Below, piece after piece: positions 1 through 7,545 of a stretch of 46,275 bases of DNA. The stretch spans positions 524,853-571,127 of the forward strand of contig NZ_GL883086.1 in assembly GCF_000204035.1 (NCBI RefSeq), written 5' to 3'. A program made the position numbers and the translations under genes. Positions within the stretch are counted from its first letter, which is position 1. Every line of letters begins with the position of its first letter. Under the pieces are notes generated by a model, which did not search any database, was not told the origin of the DNA, and saw only the letters and a list, made by a program, of their open reading frames with translations. The stretch comes from Brevundimonas diminuta ATCC 11568. Its GTDB lineage: Bacteria > Pseudomonadota > Alphaproteobacteria > Caulobacterales > Caulobacteraceae.

Positions 1-60
1 GGCGGCTCCAGCGATCGAGACCAGCAAGGTCTGCAGGATCGACCGTCTTTTCCAGAGCAT
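1..60 (-). CDS. Sensor histidine kinase, N-terminal fragment (cut by window edge)
   Basis: Only the first 20 codons are inside the window. They read MLWKRRSILQTLLVSIAGA plus one alanine: a short basic start followed by a hydrophobic stretch, as in the first membrane anchor of a sensor kinase. The ATG (60-58) overlaps the stop of the upstream winged-helix ORF as TGATG, so translation is probably coupled. The kinase assignment is inferred from this position directly after an OmpR-type response regulator. No kinase domain is visible here. Confidence 0.5.
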   Translation of the reverse strand, partial: MLWKRRSILQTLLVSIAGAA

Positions 61-344
61 CAGGGACGTTCCACCGTTGCGATGTAGCCGATACCGCGCA
101 ACGAATCGATCGTCACGCCGCCCCCTATGGCGACGAGCCGCCGGCGAACACGGTGGATCAAGATGTGGAGCGAGTTTTCGCTGTAATGGCCCTCAAGCGG
201 ATGAAGCGCGTCGCCGAGTTGCTCCTTGGAAAACACACGCTCGGGCCGCCGGAAGAACCGCTCAACCACTATGCTTTCAGCCCGAGACAGCTTTAGCTGG
301 CCCGTGCGGCCGGAAAGCGTCTGGGCTCCGGGGACGTAGGTCAC
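60..344 (-). CDS. OmpR/PhoB-type winged-helix DNA-binding ORF (C-terminal half of a split response regulator)
   Basis: This 94-residue ORF is a complete OmpR-type winged helix. It has the LSRAE...ERFFRRPERVFSKEQL helices, the recognition-helix region SENSLHILIHRVRRRL, and the terminal hairpin IDSLRGIGYIA. It starts with GTG inside the stop of the receiver ORF (GTGA overlap at 341-344). Normally receiver and winged helix are one protein of about 220 residues. Here the two parts sum to 214 and are offset by one frame, so a -1 shift at the junction would fuse them. Either a one-base deletion split a single gene, or two coupled polypeptides are made. As drawn, this part has no phosphorylation control of its own. 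Confidence 0.75.
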   Translation of the reverse strand: MTYVPGAQTLSGRTGQLKLSRAESIVVERFFRRPERVFSKEQLGDALHPLEGHYSENSLHILIHRVRRRLVAIGGGVTIDSLRGIGYIATVERP

Positions 345-703
345 AGGTCCGAGTGTGCAAGCGCGCGAAGTCGTGCAATCAACTCATTGATCGCGAAGGG
401 TTTGACGAGGTAATCGTCAGCTCCACGGTCCAGCCCGCGTACACGCTCGTCTATTTCGCCCAGGGCCGTCAGCACGAGAACTGCAGTCGTCAGCCCGCTT
501 TGGCGCGCACGCGACAAGAGATCCAGTCCATTGTCCTGGCCGAGCATCAGATCAAGGACGACGACATCATGTTCGGTTGAGCGCCACGCGATCCATCCAT
601 CGTCCGCATTGTGGAAGACATCGACCGTGAAGCCGGAAGCAGTCAGTGACCGCGCCGTGCTGCGAGCAAGAAGCACGTTGTCTTCAATAAGGAGAATACG
701 CAT
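341..703 (-). CDS. Response regulator receiver domain (N-terminal half of a split OmpR-family regulator)
   Basis: A 120-residue CheY-like receiver with the full set of active residues: acidic pair E7/D8, phosphoacceptor D51 in VVLDLML, T79 in VLVLTA, and K101 in YLVKPF. It ends at RLRALAHSDL and a TGA, just where the linker to a DNA-binding domain should begin. The winged-helix half follows in the -1 frame with a GTGA overlap, and a kinase gene follows that, giving a two-component operon. It is divergent from the lipoprotein gene at 938, a plausible target. The receiver itself looks intact. Whether it works as a single-domain protein or as part of a broken gene cannot be told from sequence alone. 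Confidence 0.8.
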   Translation of the reverse strand: MRILLIEDNVLLARSTARSLTASGFTVDVFHNADDGWIAWRSTEHDVVVLDLMLGQDNGLDLLSRARQSGLTTAVLVLTALGEIDERVRGLDRGADDYLVKPFAINELIARLRALAHSDL

Positions 704-937
704 TGATCGCCTGTGTGTCTGGCGCGAAACGCCGACTTCGCGTCGTGTCGCCGCGGGCCAAGTCGAGCCTATCCGGCTTTTCCTTGCTGGTCTCCATTCT
801 CGCGACCAAGGCTTTCACCAGTCTTTCATGGCGATGGCCTCGTTGCGATTTGCGAGTCCGCCGTGCCCATCATCCTGAAAGCTTGGCGGAAGAAACGCTC
901 AGCAGTGTGGCGATCTCGCTAGACGGAGACGCCAGCC

Positions 938-1783
938 ATGTTTTCCCCGATCCCCGCACGTAACGCCCGTCGGGCAGGTTCAATAACGGCCAAATTGCTG
1001 ACTGCGGTCCTTCCACTTGCCGCCGCCGCCTGCCAGTCGTCTCCCATAGGTCACTCAGGGTTCCTATCCAGCTACGAGGGACTGGCGGATAGGACGGCGG
1101 GCATAGACGGCCCCCAGTCAATTCGAGACGACGTTCTTTCTGATGAAATTTCAATCGTCTATATACTTCCTAGCGTTCTTGATCTGGAGGAAGAGAGTGG
1201 GATTGCGCTCGAAGACTTGACGCGGGTGCGCAATGAGGTGGATCGCCAGATCTGCTATGAAGTCAGCGAGCGGTTTGACCTGGCGCCTGAACCTGTAGCC
1301 GGCGTCGGCCTGATCCGCAGCGTAATTACCAGGGTGGAACCGACGAGCCGGGTGGGATCGGCAGTCAGCGCCGTAGCCGGCTTCTTTATCCCAGTGCCTG
1401 TCGTGCAATTTCGAGTGCCGTCGGCGACCGGTGGGCTTGCCGTCGAATCGGAATTAATGACGTCGGACGGTCAGCAGGCCGCCGCGATAATCTGGTCGCG
1501 TTCGGTCGAAGTCGTCAGCAGAACGGATCCCTCGCTTTCACCTGTAGGTGATGCGCTTCAACTCGCGGAGCCTTTGGGCGACGCTGTGGGGGACGCCTTT
1601 GCATCAGATGCGAGGAAGGTGAGGTCGATCCCGGAGCCGGATCCCTGCGCCCGTTTCGGCCCCCGCCGCGATGTCCAGCGGTTCATCGGCAGCCGTCTGG
1701 TCGGGGCGGCCACCGGTCTCTACGTTCCATCGGTGGCGGGGAGCGGAAGGCCGGTGAAGGGCGATGAGCAGTCGCCGCGATGA
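938..1783 (+). CDS. DUF3313-type lipoprotein
   Basis: This 281-residue protein begins with a basic segment and a hydrophobic stretch ending LAAAAC, so Cys32 is a likely lipidation site. The mature part opens with SGFLSSYEGL and continues with a region containing RQICYEVSERFDL, then SAVAGFFIPVPVV. This pattern matches my memory of DUF3313 proteins, a family of envelope lipoproteins without known function. The start is supported by GGAG about a dozen bases upstream. The stop overlaps the next ORF as ATGA. It lies divergent from the split two-component system, which may regulate it. Base composition is lower in GC than the core genes. Envelope location is inferred from the lipobox. Confidence 0.65.
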   Translation: MFSPIPARNARRAGSITAKLLTAVLPLAAAACQSSPIGHSGFLSSYEGLADRTAGIDGPQSIRDDVLSDEISIVYILPSVLDLEEESGIALEDLTRVRNEVDRQICYEVSERFDLAPEPVAGVGLIRSVITRVEPTSRVGSAVSAVAGFFIPVPVVQFRVPSATGGLAVESELMTSDGQQAAAIIWSRSVEVVSRTDPSLSPVGDALQLAEPLGDAVGDAFASDARKVRSIPEPDPCARFGPRRDVQRFIGSRLVGAATGLYVPSVAGSGRPVKGDEQSPR

Positions 1784-2148
1784 ATCGGACCGATCAGGCT
1801 GGTGACTTGGCCGTCTTCGTGAATCCGCCTTGGAAGACTTCATTGATTCTCAATGTCAGGCGGACGGCGGATTTCTCCGTTATCCGCCTGTTGGTCGAAG
1901 CCGGGGTAGGGGTGGCTGCTCATTTCAGATGCTGCCCGGCGCAAATGAATGGGTTGGTTGAAGAGCTGTGGGACAGCGGAGGACGTATCGTAGCGCTTCG
2001 GCAGGACGCCGAGGGGCGAGGCGCACACGCGTGGTTGTTGCATAGCGCCGAACAGATGCTTGGTCCTATCGATATTGTGCTCGATCTATGTGCTCATCCA
2101 GATGAAGGGCGCGACGGCCTTTCTTCTCTGGGCGGCGATGATGCTTGA
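1780..2148 (+). pseudogene. Decayed and truncated short-chain dehydrogenase (SDR) remnant
   Basis: The 122-residue ORF follows the layout of the N-terminal half of an SDR Rossmann fold. RLLVEAGVGVAAHFR matches beta2/alpha2, VEELWDSGGRIVALRQDA matches the alpha3/beta3 region, and AEQMLGPIDIVLDLCAH sits where the family has LGPIDILVNNAG. The nucleotide-binding TGxxxGxG motif is gone (LNVRRTADFSVI occupies its place), NNAG is replaced, and the Ser-Tyr-Lys catalytic half is missing because the ORF ends 3 bp from the 3' end of the convergent HxlR gene. It overlaps the lipoprotein stop as ATGA. I read it as a relic. A repurposed small protein is possible but less likely. Confidence 0.5.
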
Positions 2149-2150
2149 AA

Positions 2151-2570
2151 TCACTGTCGATGAAATTCGCGTTGGCTTGCAGTGCAGGCGTCGTACCGCG
2201 CCTGCGCTCGCTCGATTTCCTCGAAATTGGTCGAGGCCCATTGCGCCAATGCCCTAATGGCTGGCGCAAGCGCGAAGCCTAGGTCTGTGCCGCGATATTC
2301 GACTCCGGGCGGCGAGCCGGGGATAATTTGCCGTGAGACAAGTCCGCTTCGTTCCAGCCGGCGCAGGGTCTGGGCCAGAGCCTTGGGCGTTACTGAGCCG
2401 ACGCATCGTCGTAAAGCGTTGAACCGCAGAGGGCCATGGCAAAGCTGCACGAGGATCAGCAGGGTCCATTTTTCCGACAGATGCGCCATCAGGCTCCTTG
2501 CACCTTCCGATAGTTCCGGCGGAGGGCCCTCGTAGGGCGGCGGTATCGTCATGGCTACTATATGATCCAT
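2151..2570 (-). CDS. HxlR-family winged-helix transcriptional regulator
   Basis: 139 residues with the HxlR/DUF24 pattern: EKWTLLILVQLCHGPLRFNAL, then TPKALAQTLRRLERSGLVSR as the recognition region, a wing PPGVEYRGTDLG, and a C-terminal helix LAPAIRALAQWA. Regulators of this family often sense oxidants or quinones through a cysteine. One Cys lies just after the first helix here (QLCHG), but its role is not known. It is divergent from the oxidoreductase at 2643 with only 72 bp between the starts. Known pairs such as YodB/azoreductase and QorR/Qor2 suggest it represses that gene. The start is not well fixed; ATG at 2552 is an alternative. Confidence 0.85.
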   Translation of the reverse strand: MDHIVAMTIPPPYEGPPPELSEGARSLMAHLSEKWTLLILVQLCHGPLRFNALRRCVGSVTPKALAQTLRRLERSGLVSRQIIPGSPPGVEYRGTDLGFALAPAIRALAQWASTNFEEIERAQARYDACTASQREFHRQ

Positions 2571-2590
2571 GGGTGCGTTCTTGTGCGCTT

Positions 2591-2598
2591 AGTATACT
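2591..2598. promoter_or_regulatory. AGTATACT palindrome in the divergent HxlR/oxidoreductase spacer
   Basis: The 72-bp spacer between the two divergent genes is AT-richer than its surroundings and contains the perfect 8-bp palindrome AGTATACT followed by GAATATAG. HxlR regulators commonly bind short AT-rich dyads between themselves and their target, so this is a candidate operator or promoter core. No clear -35/-10 pair could be assigned. Confidence 0.35.
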
Positions 2599-2642
2599 GA
2601 ATATAGCTGGTATCTCGTGTGTCGCTCAAAGGAAAAGCAAAC

Positions 2643-3521
2643 ATGAGAGCCATCGTTTCCAAAGGGGCGCAGGCCGAACTCGTAGCCATGGACATCGCGC
2701 CGCCGACTGCCGGTTCCGGCGAGGTAGTCGTCGATGTGCGCGCGATTGGCGTTGGGCGCGTCGACCTGATCATGCGGCAACTCATGCCTGCAGATTTTAT
2801 CCCTGGGATCGAGGTTGCGGGTATCGTCACGTCTGTAGGGGCGGATGTGGATTCGCGATGGGGCGATCGACGCGTGTTCGCCCGGATGCAAGCGGGCGGC
2901 TATACTGAGCAGGTAGTCGTCAGCGAAGATGACATAGTCGCTTTGCCGGACGGCGTGGCCTTTGAATCCGCTGTGGCTTCGGGCGTTAATGCGCTGGTCG
3001 CTCGCTTTTGCATTGCGAAGGCGCAGTTGATTGCAGGCGAGACTGTTCTTGTGCGTGGAGCCCAGGGCGGCATCGGGCATCTGGTCGTTCAGATGGCGAG
3101 AATCCTTGGAGCTCAGGTAATTGAGGGCCGCAAAAATAGCCCGCCAGTTCCCGCTGATGTGGTGATAGATCTCGTCGCGGGTTCAGGCGCTCGCGCCTGC
3201 ATTGAACAACTGAATGCAAATGGCCGCTATGTCATTGCCGGAATTTCCGCCGGCATGCCGCCTGCGGATTTCGCGGGTCCGCTCCTTACGGACTTCAGGC
3301 GCTCTCGGTCGCTCATGACCCTCAGCCTGGATAGCTATCCTCCTAGCGTTGTGAGCTACGCCGCAAATGAGGTGTTCACCGATGTTGCGGCAGGAAAAAT
3401 CATCCCGATCGTTGCTGAGACCATGTCGCTTAGCCAAGCCAATGCGGCGCATCGCTTGCTCGAAGCGGGCGGGATCGTCGGCAAGGTTGTCTTGCTGCCG
3501 GATCCACGCATGGTTCGATAA
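2643..3521 (+). CDS. Quinone oxidoreductase-like medium-chain dehydrogenase (zinc-free type)
   Basis: 292 residues from the ATG at 2643, chosen because AAAGGA lies about 10 bases upstream; a start at 2619 is also open. The N-terminal GroES-like half contains GEVVVDVRAIGVGRVDLIMR and DFIPGIEVAGIV. The coenzyme half has LVRGAQGGIGHLVVQMARILGA, the AxGGxG-type NADPH-binding turn of quinone oxidoreductases, and ends with AHRLLEAGGIVGKVVL. The cysteine and histidine ligands of zinc alcohol dehydrogenases are absent, which fits the QOR branch that reduces quinones or enones with NADPH. It is probably controlled by the divergent HxlR regulator. The protein is somewhat short for the family (about 320). 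Confidence 0.8.
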   Translation: MRAIVSKGAQAELVAMDIAPPTAGSGEVVVDVRAIGVGRVDLIMRQLMPADFIPGIEVAGIVTSVGADVDSRWGDRRVFARMQAGGYTEQVVVSEDDIVALPDGVAFESAVASGVNALVARFCIAKAQLIAGETVLVRGAQGGIGHLVVQMARILGAQVIEGRKNSPPVPADVVIDLVAGSGARACIEQLNANGRYVIAGISAGMPPADFAGPLLTDFRRSRSLMTLSLDSYPPSVVSYAANEVFTDVAAGKIIPIVAETMSLSQANAAHRLLEAGGIVGKVVLLPDPRMVR

Positions 3522-3693
3522 TCTGTGAGTATCTGATGAGCGCTTGATGACGAGCTTTTCAGATCGACTGACTACCGACGTGGGCGTCGCCTTGACGTTG
3601 ATTTCGGCCTGTTCGCCGACCCTGGCACCCCGCTAGCACCCCCTAAACGGGAACTAATGATCGCCATGACGCTTCGAATTTTAGTTGGAAAAA
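3522..3693. other. Spacer between oxidoreductase and tRNA-Val 3' end; possible island junction
   Basis: No convincing gene is visible in these 172 bp. The stretch contains two direct copies of GCACCCC (3625-3631 and 3636-3642) about 11 bp apart and ends exactly at the CCA end of the tRNA-Val gene. Together with the drop in GC content to its left, it could be the attachment-site side of an element integrated at the tRNA. No integrase gene is seen in the window. Confidence 0.3.
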
Positions 3694-3768
3694 TGGTGGA
3701 CGCGACAGGGATTGAACCTGTGACCCCCTCGGTGTGAACGAGGTGCTCTCCCGCTGAGCTACGCGTCC
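3694..3768 (-). tRNA. tRNA-Val (anticodon CAC)
   Basis: Read on the minus strand, the sequence folds as a full cloverleaf. The acceptor stem GGACGCG pairs with CGCGTCC, followed by discriminator A and an encoded CCA. The D arm is AGCTCAGCGGGAGAGC. The anticodon stem CCTCG/CGAGG encloses the loop TTCACAC, giving anticodon CAC (valine, codon GUG). The T loop is GGTTCAATCC. Length is 75 nt including CCA. Its 3' end faces the low-GC region 1-3693. Confidence 0.95.
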
Positions 3769-3872
3769 GCCTGGAACGGGGCGGTCAGTGACTGCGCCGT
3801 CGGGAGGCGGGGACATAGCCCGCGATTCCGACGACGGCAAGCCTCAATTCATCAAATAGCAGCGTCGCTTGC

Positions 3873-5162
3873 TCAGATTCCCGCCGCCCGCGCGCCTTCC
3901 GGAGTTTCATCCTCCGGATCGCCGGGCAGCCAGGCGACATGGCCGTTGTAGATGTCCTGGTTCAGGATGCCTTCTTCCTTCGCGACCAGGACCGGCACGA
4001 CCATCTGGCCGGTCACGTTGGTGGCGGTACGCATCATGTCGATGATGCGGTCGATGGCGATGATGTAGCCGACGCCTTCCAGCGGCAGGCCCGCCGTCGA
4101 CAGCGTCAGGGTCAGCATGACGATGCTGGTCCCCGGCACGCCCGCCGTGCCCAGCGACCCCAGCACGGCCGTCAGGCCGATCAGGATGTACTGCGTCAGC
4201 GTCAGGTCGATCTGGAAATACTGGGCGATGAAGATCGAGGCGATGGCCGGATAGATGGCGCCGCATCCGTCCATCTTCACATTGGCGCCCAGCGGCACGG
4301 CGAAGGCGGCGTAGGCCTGGGGCACGCCCAGCCGCTCGACTGTCTGGCGCAGGGTGACGGGCAGGGTGCCCAGCGACGACGAGGTGGCGAAGGCCGTCTG
4401 CATGGCTGCAGCTCCGCCTCGGAAGAAGCTGACGACCTTCAGCCCGTGCAGCTTCAGCAGGCCCGAATAGACGACGAAGATGTGGAACAGGCAGGCCGCA
4501 TAAATGGCGAAGATGAACTTGCCCAACGGCAACAGCGCCTCCCAGCCATAGCCCCCGACGACCGAGCCGATCAGGCCGAACACCCCGAAAGGCGTCAGTT
4601 GGATCACCCAGCGGGTGATGCGGAACACCAGGGCCGCGCCTTCATCCACCAGCCTGCGCGCGTTTTGCGCCCGGTCGCCCAGCGCCACCAGGGCCGCTCC
4701 CAGCAAGGCCGAGAAGAAGATGATCTGCAGCACCTTGCCTTCGGCCAGGGAGGCGAAGGGGTTGGTCGGCACGACGCCCAGCAGAACCTGCAGGGGCGAA
4801 GGAATCTCGCGCGCCTTCACCTCGCCCAGCGGCAGGTCGGACAGGCCGACGCCCGGATTGATGATGTGGCCGAACGCGAAACCCACCAGCACGGCCAGCA
4901 GGGAGGTGATGGCGAACCAGACGATCGTTCGCACCCCCAGCCGCACCGCGCCGACCCCTTCGCCCAGCTTGGCGATCGAACTGGCGATGGTGAACAGCAC
5001 CAGCGGCGCCACCACCATGCGGATCAGGTTCAGATAGACGTCGCCGATCGGCTGCAGCCAGATGGTCGCCTGCTCGCGCAGGATCAGACCGGCGATGATG
5101 CCCAGGACGAACCCGGCGGCGGTGCGCTGCCACAAGGGAATGGCGAAGAAGCGACGAAGCAT
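3873..5162 (-). CDS. Dicarboxylate/amino acid:cation symporter (DAACS family)
   Basis: 429 residues of alternating hydrophobic segments typical of GltP/DctA transporters. Signature parts are present: TAFATSSSLGTLPVTL (the serine-rich re-entrant loop), NVKMDGCGAIYPAIASIFIA (position of the family NMDGT motif, here with GCGA), LGSLGTAGVPGTS, and IDRIIDMMRTATNVTGQ. It should move C4-dicarboxylates or acidic amino acids inward with H+ or Na+ across the inner membrane. The MDGCG variant at the usual MDGT position may shift cation or substrate preference. The gene stands alone, downstream of gph on the same strand but separated from it by a 145-bp inverted-repeat element. Confidence 0.9.
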   Translation of the reverse strand: MLRRFFAIPLWQRTAAGFVLGIIAGLILREQATIWLQPIGDVYLNLIRMVVAPLVLFTIASSIAKLGEGVGAVRLGVRTIVWFAITSLLAVLVGFAFGHIINPGVGLSDLPLGEVKAREIPSPLQVLLGVVPTNPFASLAEGKVLQIIFFSALLGAALVALGDRAQNARRLVDEGAALVFRITRWVIQLTPFGVFGLIGSVVGGYGWEALLPLGKFIFAIYAACLFHIFVVYSGLLKLHGLKVVSFFRGGAAAMQTAFATSSSLGTLPVTLRQTVERLGVPQAYAAFAVPLGANVKMDGCGAIYPAIASIFIAQYFQIDLTLTQYILIGLTAVLGSLGTAGVPGTSIVMLTLTLSTAGLPLEGVGYIIAIDRIIDMMRTATNVTGQMVVPVLVAKEEGILNQDIYNGHVAWLPGDPEDETPEGARAAGI

Positions 5163-5272
5163 GACGACCCTGGGAGGAGGAACGGGTCGATCTATGTGTT
5201 TCGCAGGCGCAAAGACCGCAACAGCCGCAGGGGCGGTTGAGGGGTAGAAGTTCTAATGCCGCCTTTAGTTTT

Positions 5273-5416
5273 CCTTCTCCCCTTGTGGGGGAAGGCGGCC
5301 CGTCAGGGCCGGATGAGGGGCCTCTCGGCATAGACTGACGAGCGATGATTTGCGGGTCGGCGCAACCCCTCATCCGTCAGGCTCCGCCTGCCACCTTTTC
5401 CCACAAGGGGAGAAGG
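5273..5416. repeat. Imperfect long inverted repeat, dispersed-repeat type, between gph and the symporter
   Basis: Two arms of about 50 bp face each other. The left arm (5273-5320) begins CCTTCTCCCCTTGTGGG and ends GGATGAGGGG. The right arm (5366-5416) begins CCCCTCATCC and ends CCCACAAGGGGAGAAGG. The central 45 bp carries no symmetry. The outer 17 bp and inner 10 bp match perfectly and the middle is diverged. Such palindromic units recur between genes in Caulobacterales, as I recall. The right arm ends 2 bp from the gph stop, so the transcript hairpin could end or stabilise gph mRNA. Confidence 0.75.
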
Positions 5417-5418
5417 AT

Positions 5419-6105
5419 TCAGCGCATCACCTCGGCCAGCGCCTCTTCAAACCCGTCGTAGTGGTCGATCATCACGTCGCCGCCCAGTTCCGCGTGCGGC
5501 ACGTCGTTGTAGCCGAAGCTGACGGCGATGCAGGGCACGCCCGCATCCTTGGCCGCCTTGGTGTCCGTGGTGCTGTCGCCGACCATGACGCAGCGCGCCG
5601 GGTCGCCGCCCGCCTTCTGCACCGCTTCGATGATGTGGGCGCCGCTGGGCTTGCGGGCCGAGACCGCATCCGGTCCGGCGATGAAGGCGAAATGGCGCGT
5701 CAGCTCCAGCGCCTCGATCAGCGCCACCGACAGGTCGGTGCGCTTGTTGGTCGCCACGCACAGGGTCGCCCCGCGCGCGCTCAGCCGATCCAGCGCGGCG
5801 ACGCAGCCGTCGAACGGGCGGCTCTCATCGGCGATGTGGGCCAGGTAATGCTCGATGAAGCGCTCGAACAGGCCGGGGGCGTGGGCCTCGTCCCAGGCGG
5901 CGCCCGCTTCCACGAAGCCGTGGCGCAGCATGGCCATGGCGCCGTGTCCGACCAGATGCCGGGTCGAGGACATGGGCACGGGCGGCAGTTCATACTCCGC
6001 CAGCATCCGGTTCAGCGTGCCGATCAGATCCGGCGCCGAATCCACCAGGGTGCCGTCCAGGTCGAAGGCGATGGTCCAGCCTTCCAGGTCGCGCTCAATG
6101 CTCAC
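5419..6105 (-). CDS. gph: Phosphoglycolate phosphatase (HAD superfamily)
   Basis: 228 residues with all HAD motifs. Motif I is FDLDGTLVDS (nucleophile D15 and acid D17). Motif II is CVATNK, with a lysine further on in SARKPSG. The acidic motif is VMVGDSTTDTKAAKDAG. It removes phosphate from 2-phosphoglycolate, a by-product of DNA repair and, where present, of Rubisco oxygenation. The start is GTG at 6105; the gene is divergent from glmU with a 75-bp spacer. Among HAD phosphatases, the alpha-helical cap size and the motif pattern fit Gph best. Exact substrate specificity is inferred from family likeness. Confidence 0.88.
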   Translation of the reverse strand: MSIERDLEGWTIAFDLDGTLVDSAPDLIGTLNRMLAEYELPPVPMSSTRHLVGHGAMAMLRHGFVEAGAAWDEAHAPGLFERFIEHYLAHIADESRPFDGCVAALDRLSARGATLCVATNKRTDLSVALIEALELTRHFAFIAGPDAVSARKPSGAHIIEAVQKAGGDPARCVMVGDSTTDTKAAKDAGVPCIAVSFGYNDVPHAELGGDVMIDHYDGFEEALAEVMR

Positions 6106-6180
6106 TCATCTGTCTCCCGGCTCGCGAAGACCCCGGCAATGGGCTAGATCGCAGGCAACGACAAGCCGCCGGATCGATTC

Positions 6181-7545
6181 ATGACCGCACATCATCCCCA
6201 CAGTCATCCGCGAGCCGCCATCATCCTCGCCGCCGGTCAGGGCACGCGGATGAAGTCGCCTCTGCCCAAGGTGCTGCACCCGGTCGGCGCGCGCGCCATG
6301 CTGGACCACGCCATCGATGCGGCCGAGGCTCTGGGCTGCGAGCGCATCGTCGTCGTGGTCGGCGCCCACTCGCCGGAAGTCCGCGCCCATGTCGAAAAGC
6401 GTCTGGGCGCCGACAGCATCGCCGTTCAGGATCCGCCGCTGGGCACCGGCCACGCCGTTCGCGCCGCCGAGGCCGTCTTGGGCGACTTCGTCGGCCATGT
6501 GGTCGTCACCTACGGCGACGTGCCCCTGCTGAAGGCGGCCGACATAGAGCCGGTTTTCGCCGCCCATGAAGGCGTCACCGTCATCGGTTTCGAGGCCCGC
6601 GATCCCGGTGCCTACGGCCGCCTGATCCTTGACGGCGACAGCCTGGTGGCCATCACCGAGGCCAAGGAGGCGTCGGCCGAGGTTCTGGCTGTGACCGCCT
6701 GCAACTCCGGCGTCATGGCGGCCCCGGTCGGCCTGCTGTTCGAGCTGTTGTCCGAGGTGACGAACGACAACGCCAAGGGGGAATACTACCTGACCGACGT
6801 GGTCGAGCTGGCGCGCAAGCGCGGCGCTCCGACCCGCGCCGTCTTCGCTGCTGAAGACTCCGTCATGGGCGTCAACGCGCAAGGCGAACTGGCCCAGGCC
6901 GAGGCCCTGTTCCAGAAGACCCAGCGCGAGCATTTCCTGGCGCAGGGCGTGACCATGAGCGCCCCAGACACCGTCCACTTTGCCTGGGACACGGACATCG
7001 GAGCGGGCGCGACCATCGAACCCTTCGTCGTCTTCGGCCCCGGCGCCAAGGTGGCCGAGGGCGCGCGCATCCGCAGCTTCAGCCATATCGAGGGCGCCAA
7101 GGTCGCGACGGGCGCCGAGGTCGGTCCCTACGCCCGCCTGCGTCCCGGCGCGGACCTGGGCGAGGGGGTCAAGATCGGCAATTTCGTCGAGGTGAAGAAC
7201 GTCCGCATGGATGCGGGCGCCAAGGCCAACCATCTGGCCTATCTCGGCGACGGCGAGGTGGGGGCGAAGGCCAACATCGGCGCGGGCACGATCTTCTGCA
7301 ACTACGACGGCTTCTTCAAACAGCGCACCACGGTGGGCGAAGGCGCTTTTGTCGGCTCGAACTCGTCGCTGGTCGCTCCCGTGACCATCGGCGCAGGCGC
7401 CATGGTCGGCTCCGGCTCGGTGGTGACGAAGGATGTCGCGCCCGGCGATCTGGCGCTCGGCCGCGCGGAACAGACAATGAAACCCGGTTGGGCGGCCCGG
7501 TTTATGGCTGCCATGCGCGCAAAGAAGGCGGCGAAATCCCAATGA
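6181..7545 (+). CDS. glmU: Bifunctional UDP-N-acetylglucosamine pyrophosphorylase / glucosamine-1-phosphate N-acetyltransferase
   Basis: 454 residues, the usual GlmU length. The N-terminal nucleotidyltransferase starts with [20 protein letters not shown] (uridylyl transfer loop) and contains DPPLGTGHA and TYGDVPLL. The C-terminal half is a left-handed beta helix with hexapeptide repeats and ends with the acetyltransferase region [31 protein letters not shown] and [13 protein letters not shown]. It makes UDP-GlcNAc for peptidoglycan and lipid A in the cytosol. The stop overlaps the rpiA start as ATGA, so the two genes are cotranslated. Confidence 0.96.
   Translation: MTAHHPHSHPRAAIILAAGQGTRMKSPLPKVLHPVGARAMLDHAIDAAEALGCERIVVVVGAHSPEVRAHVEKRLGADSIAVQDPPLGTGHAVRAAEAVLGDFVGHVVVTYGDVPLLKAADIEPVFAAHEGVTVIGFEARDPGAYGRLILDGDSLVAITEAKEASAEVLAVTACNSGVMAAPVGLLFELLSEVTNDNAKGEYYLTDVVELARKRGAPTRAVFAAEDSVMGVNAQGELAQAEALFQKTQREHFLAQGVTMSAPDTVHFAWDTDIGAGATIEPFVVFGPGAKVAEGARIRSFSHIEGAKVATGAEVGPYARLRPGADLGEGVKIGNFVEVKNVRMDAGAKANHLAYLGDGEVGAKANIGAGTIFCNYDGFFKQRTTVGEGAFVGSNSSLVAPVTIGAGAMVGSGSVVTKDVAPGDLALGRAEQTMKPGWAARFMAAMRAKKAAKSQ

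Noticed and set aside
2060-2257. 65-codon plus-strand frame overlapping the end of the SDR relic
   Set aside because: It has no family pattern and overlaps the 3' end of the HxlR gene. It does not continue the SDR sequence convincingly.
3939-5240. Long open frame on the plus strand opposite the symporter gene
   Set aside because: The translation is rich in Q, D, R and H with no family pattern. It is the typical antisense reading of a high-GC gene. The minus-strand frame shows clear transporter motifs.
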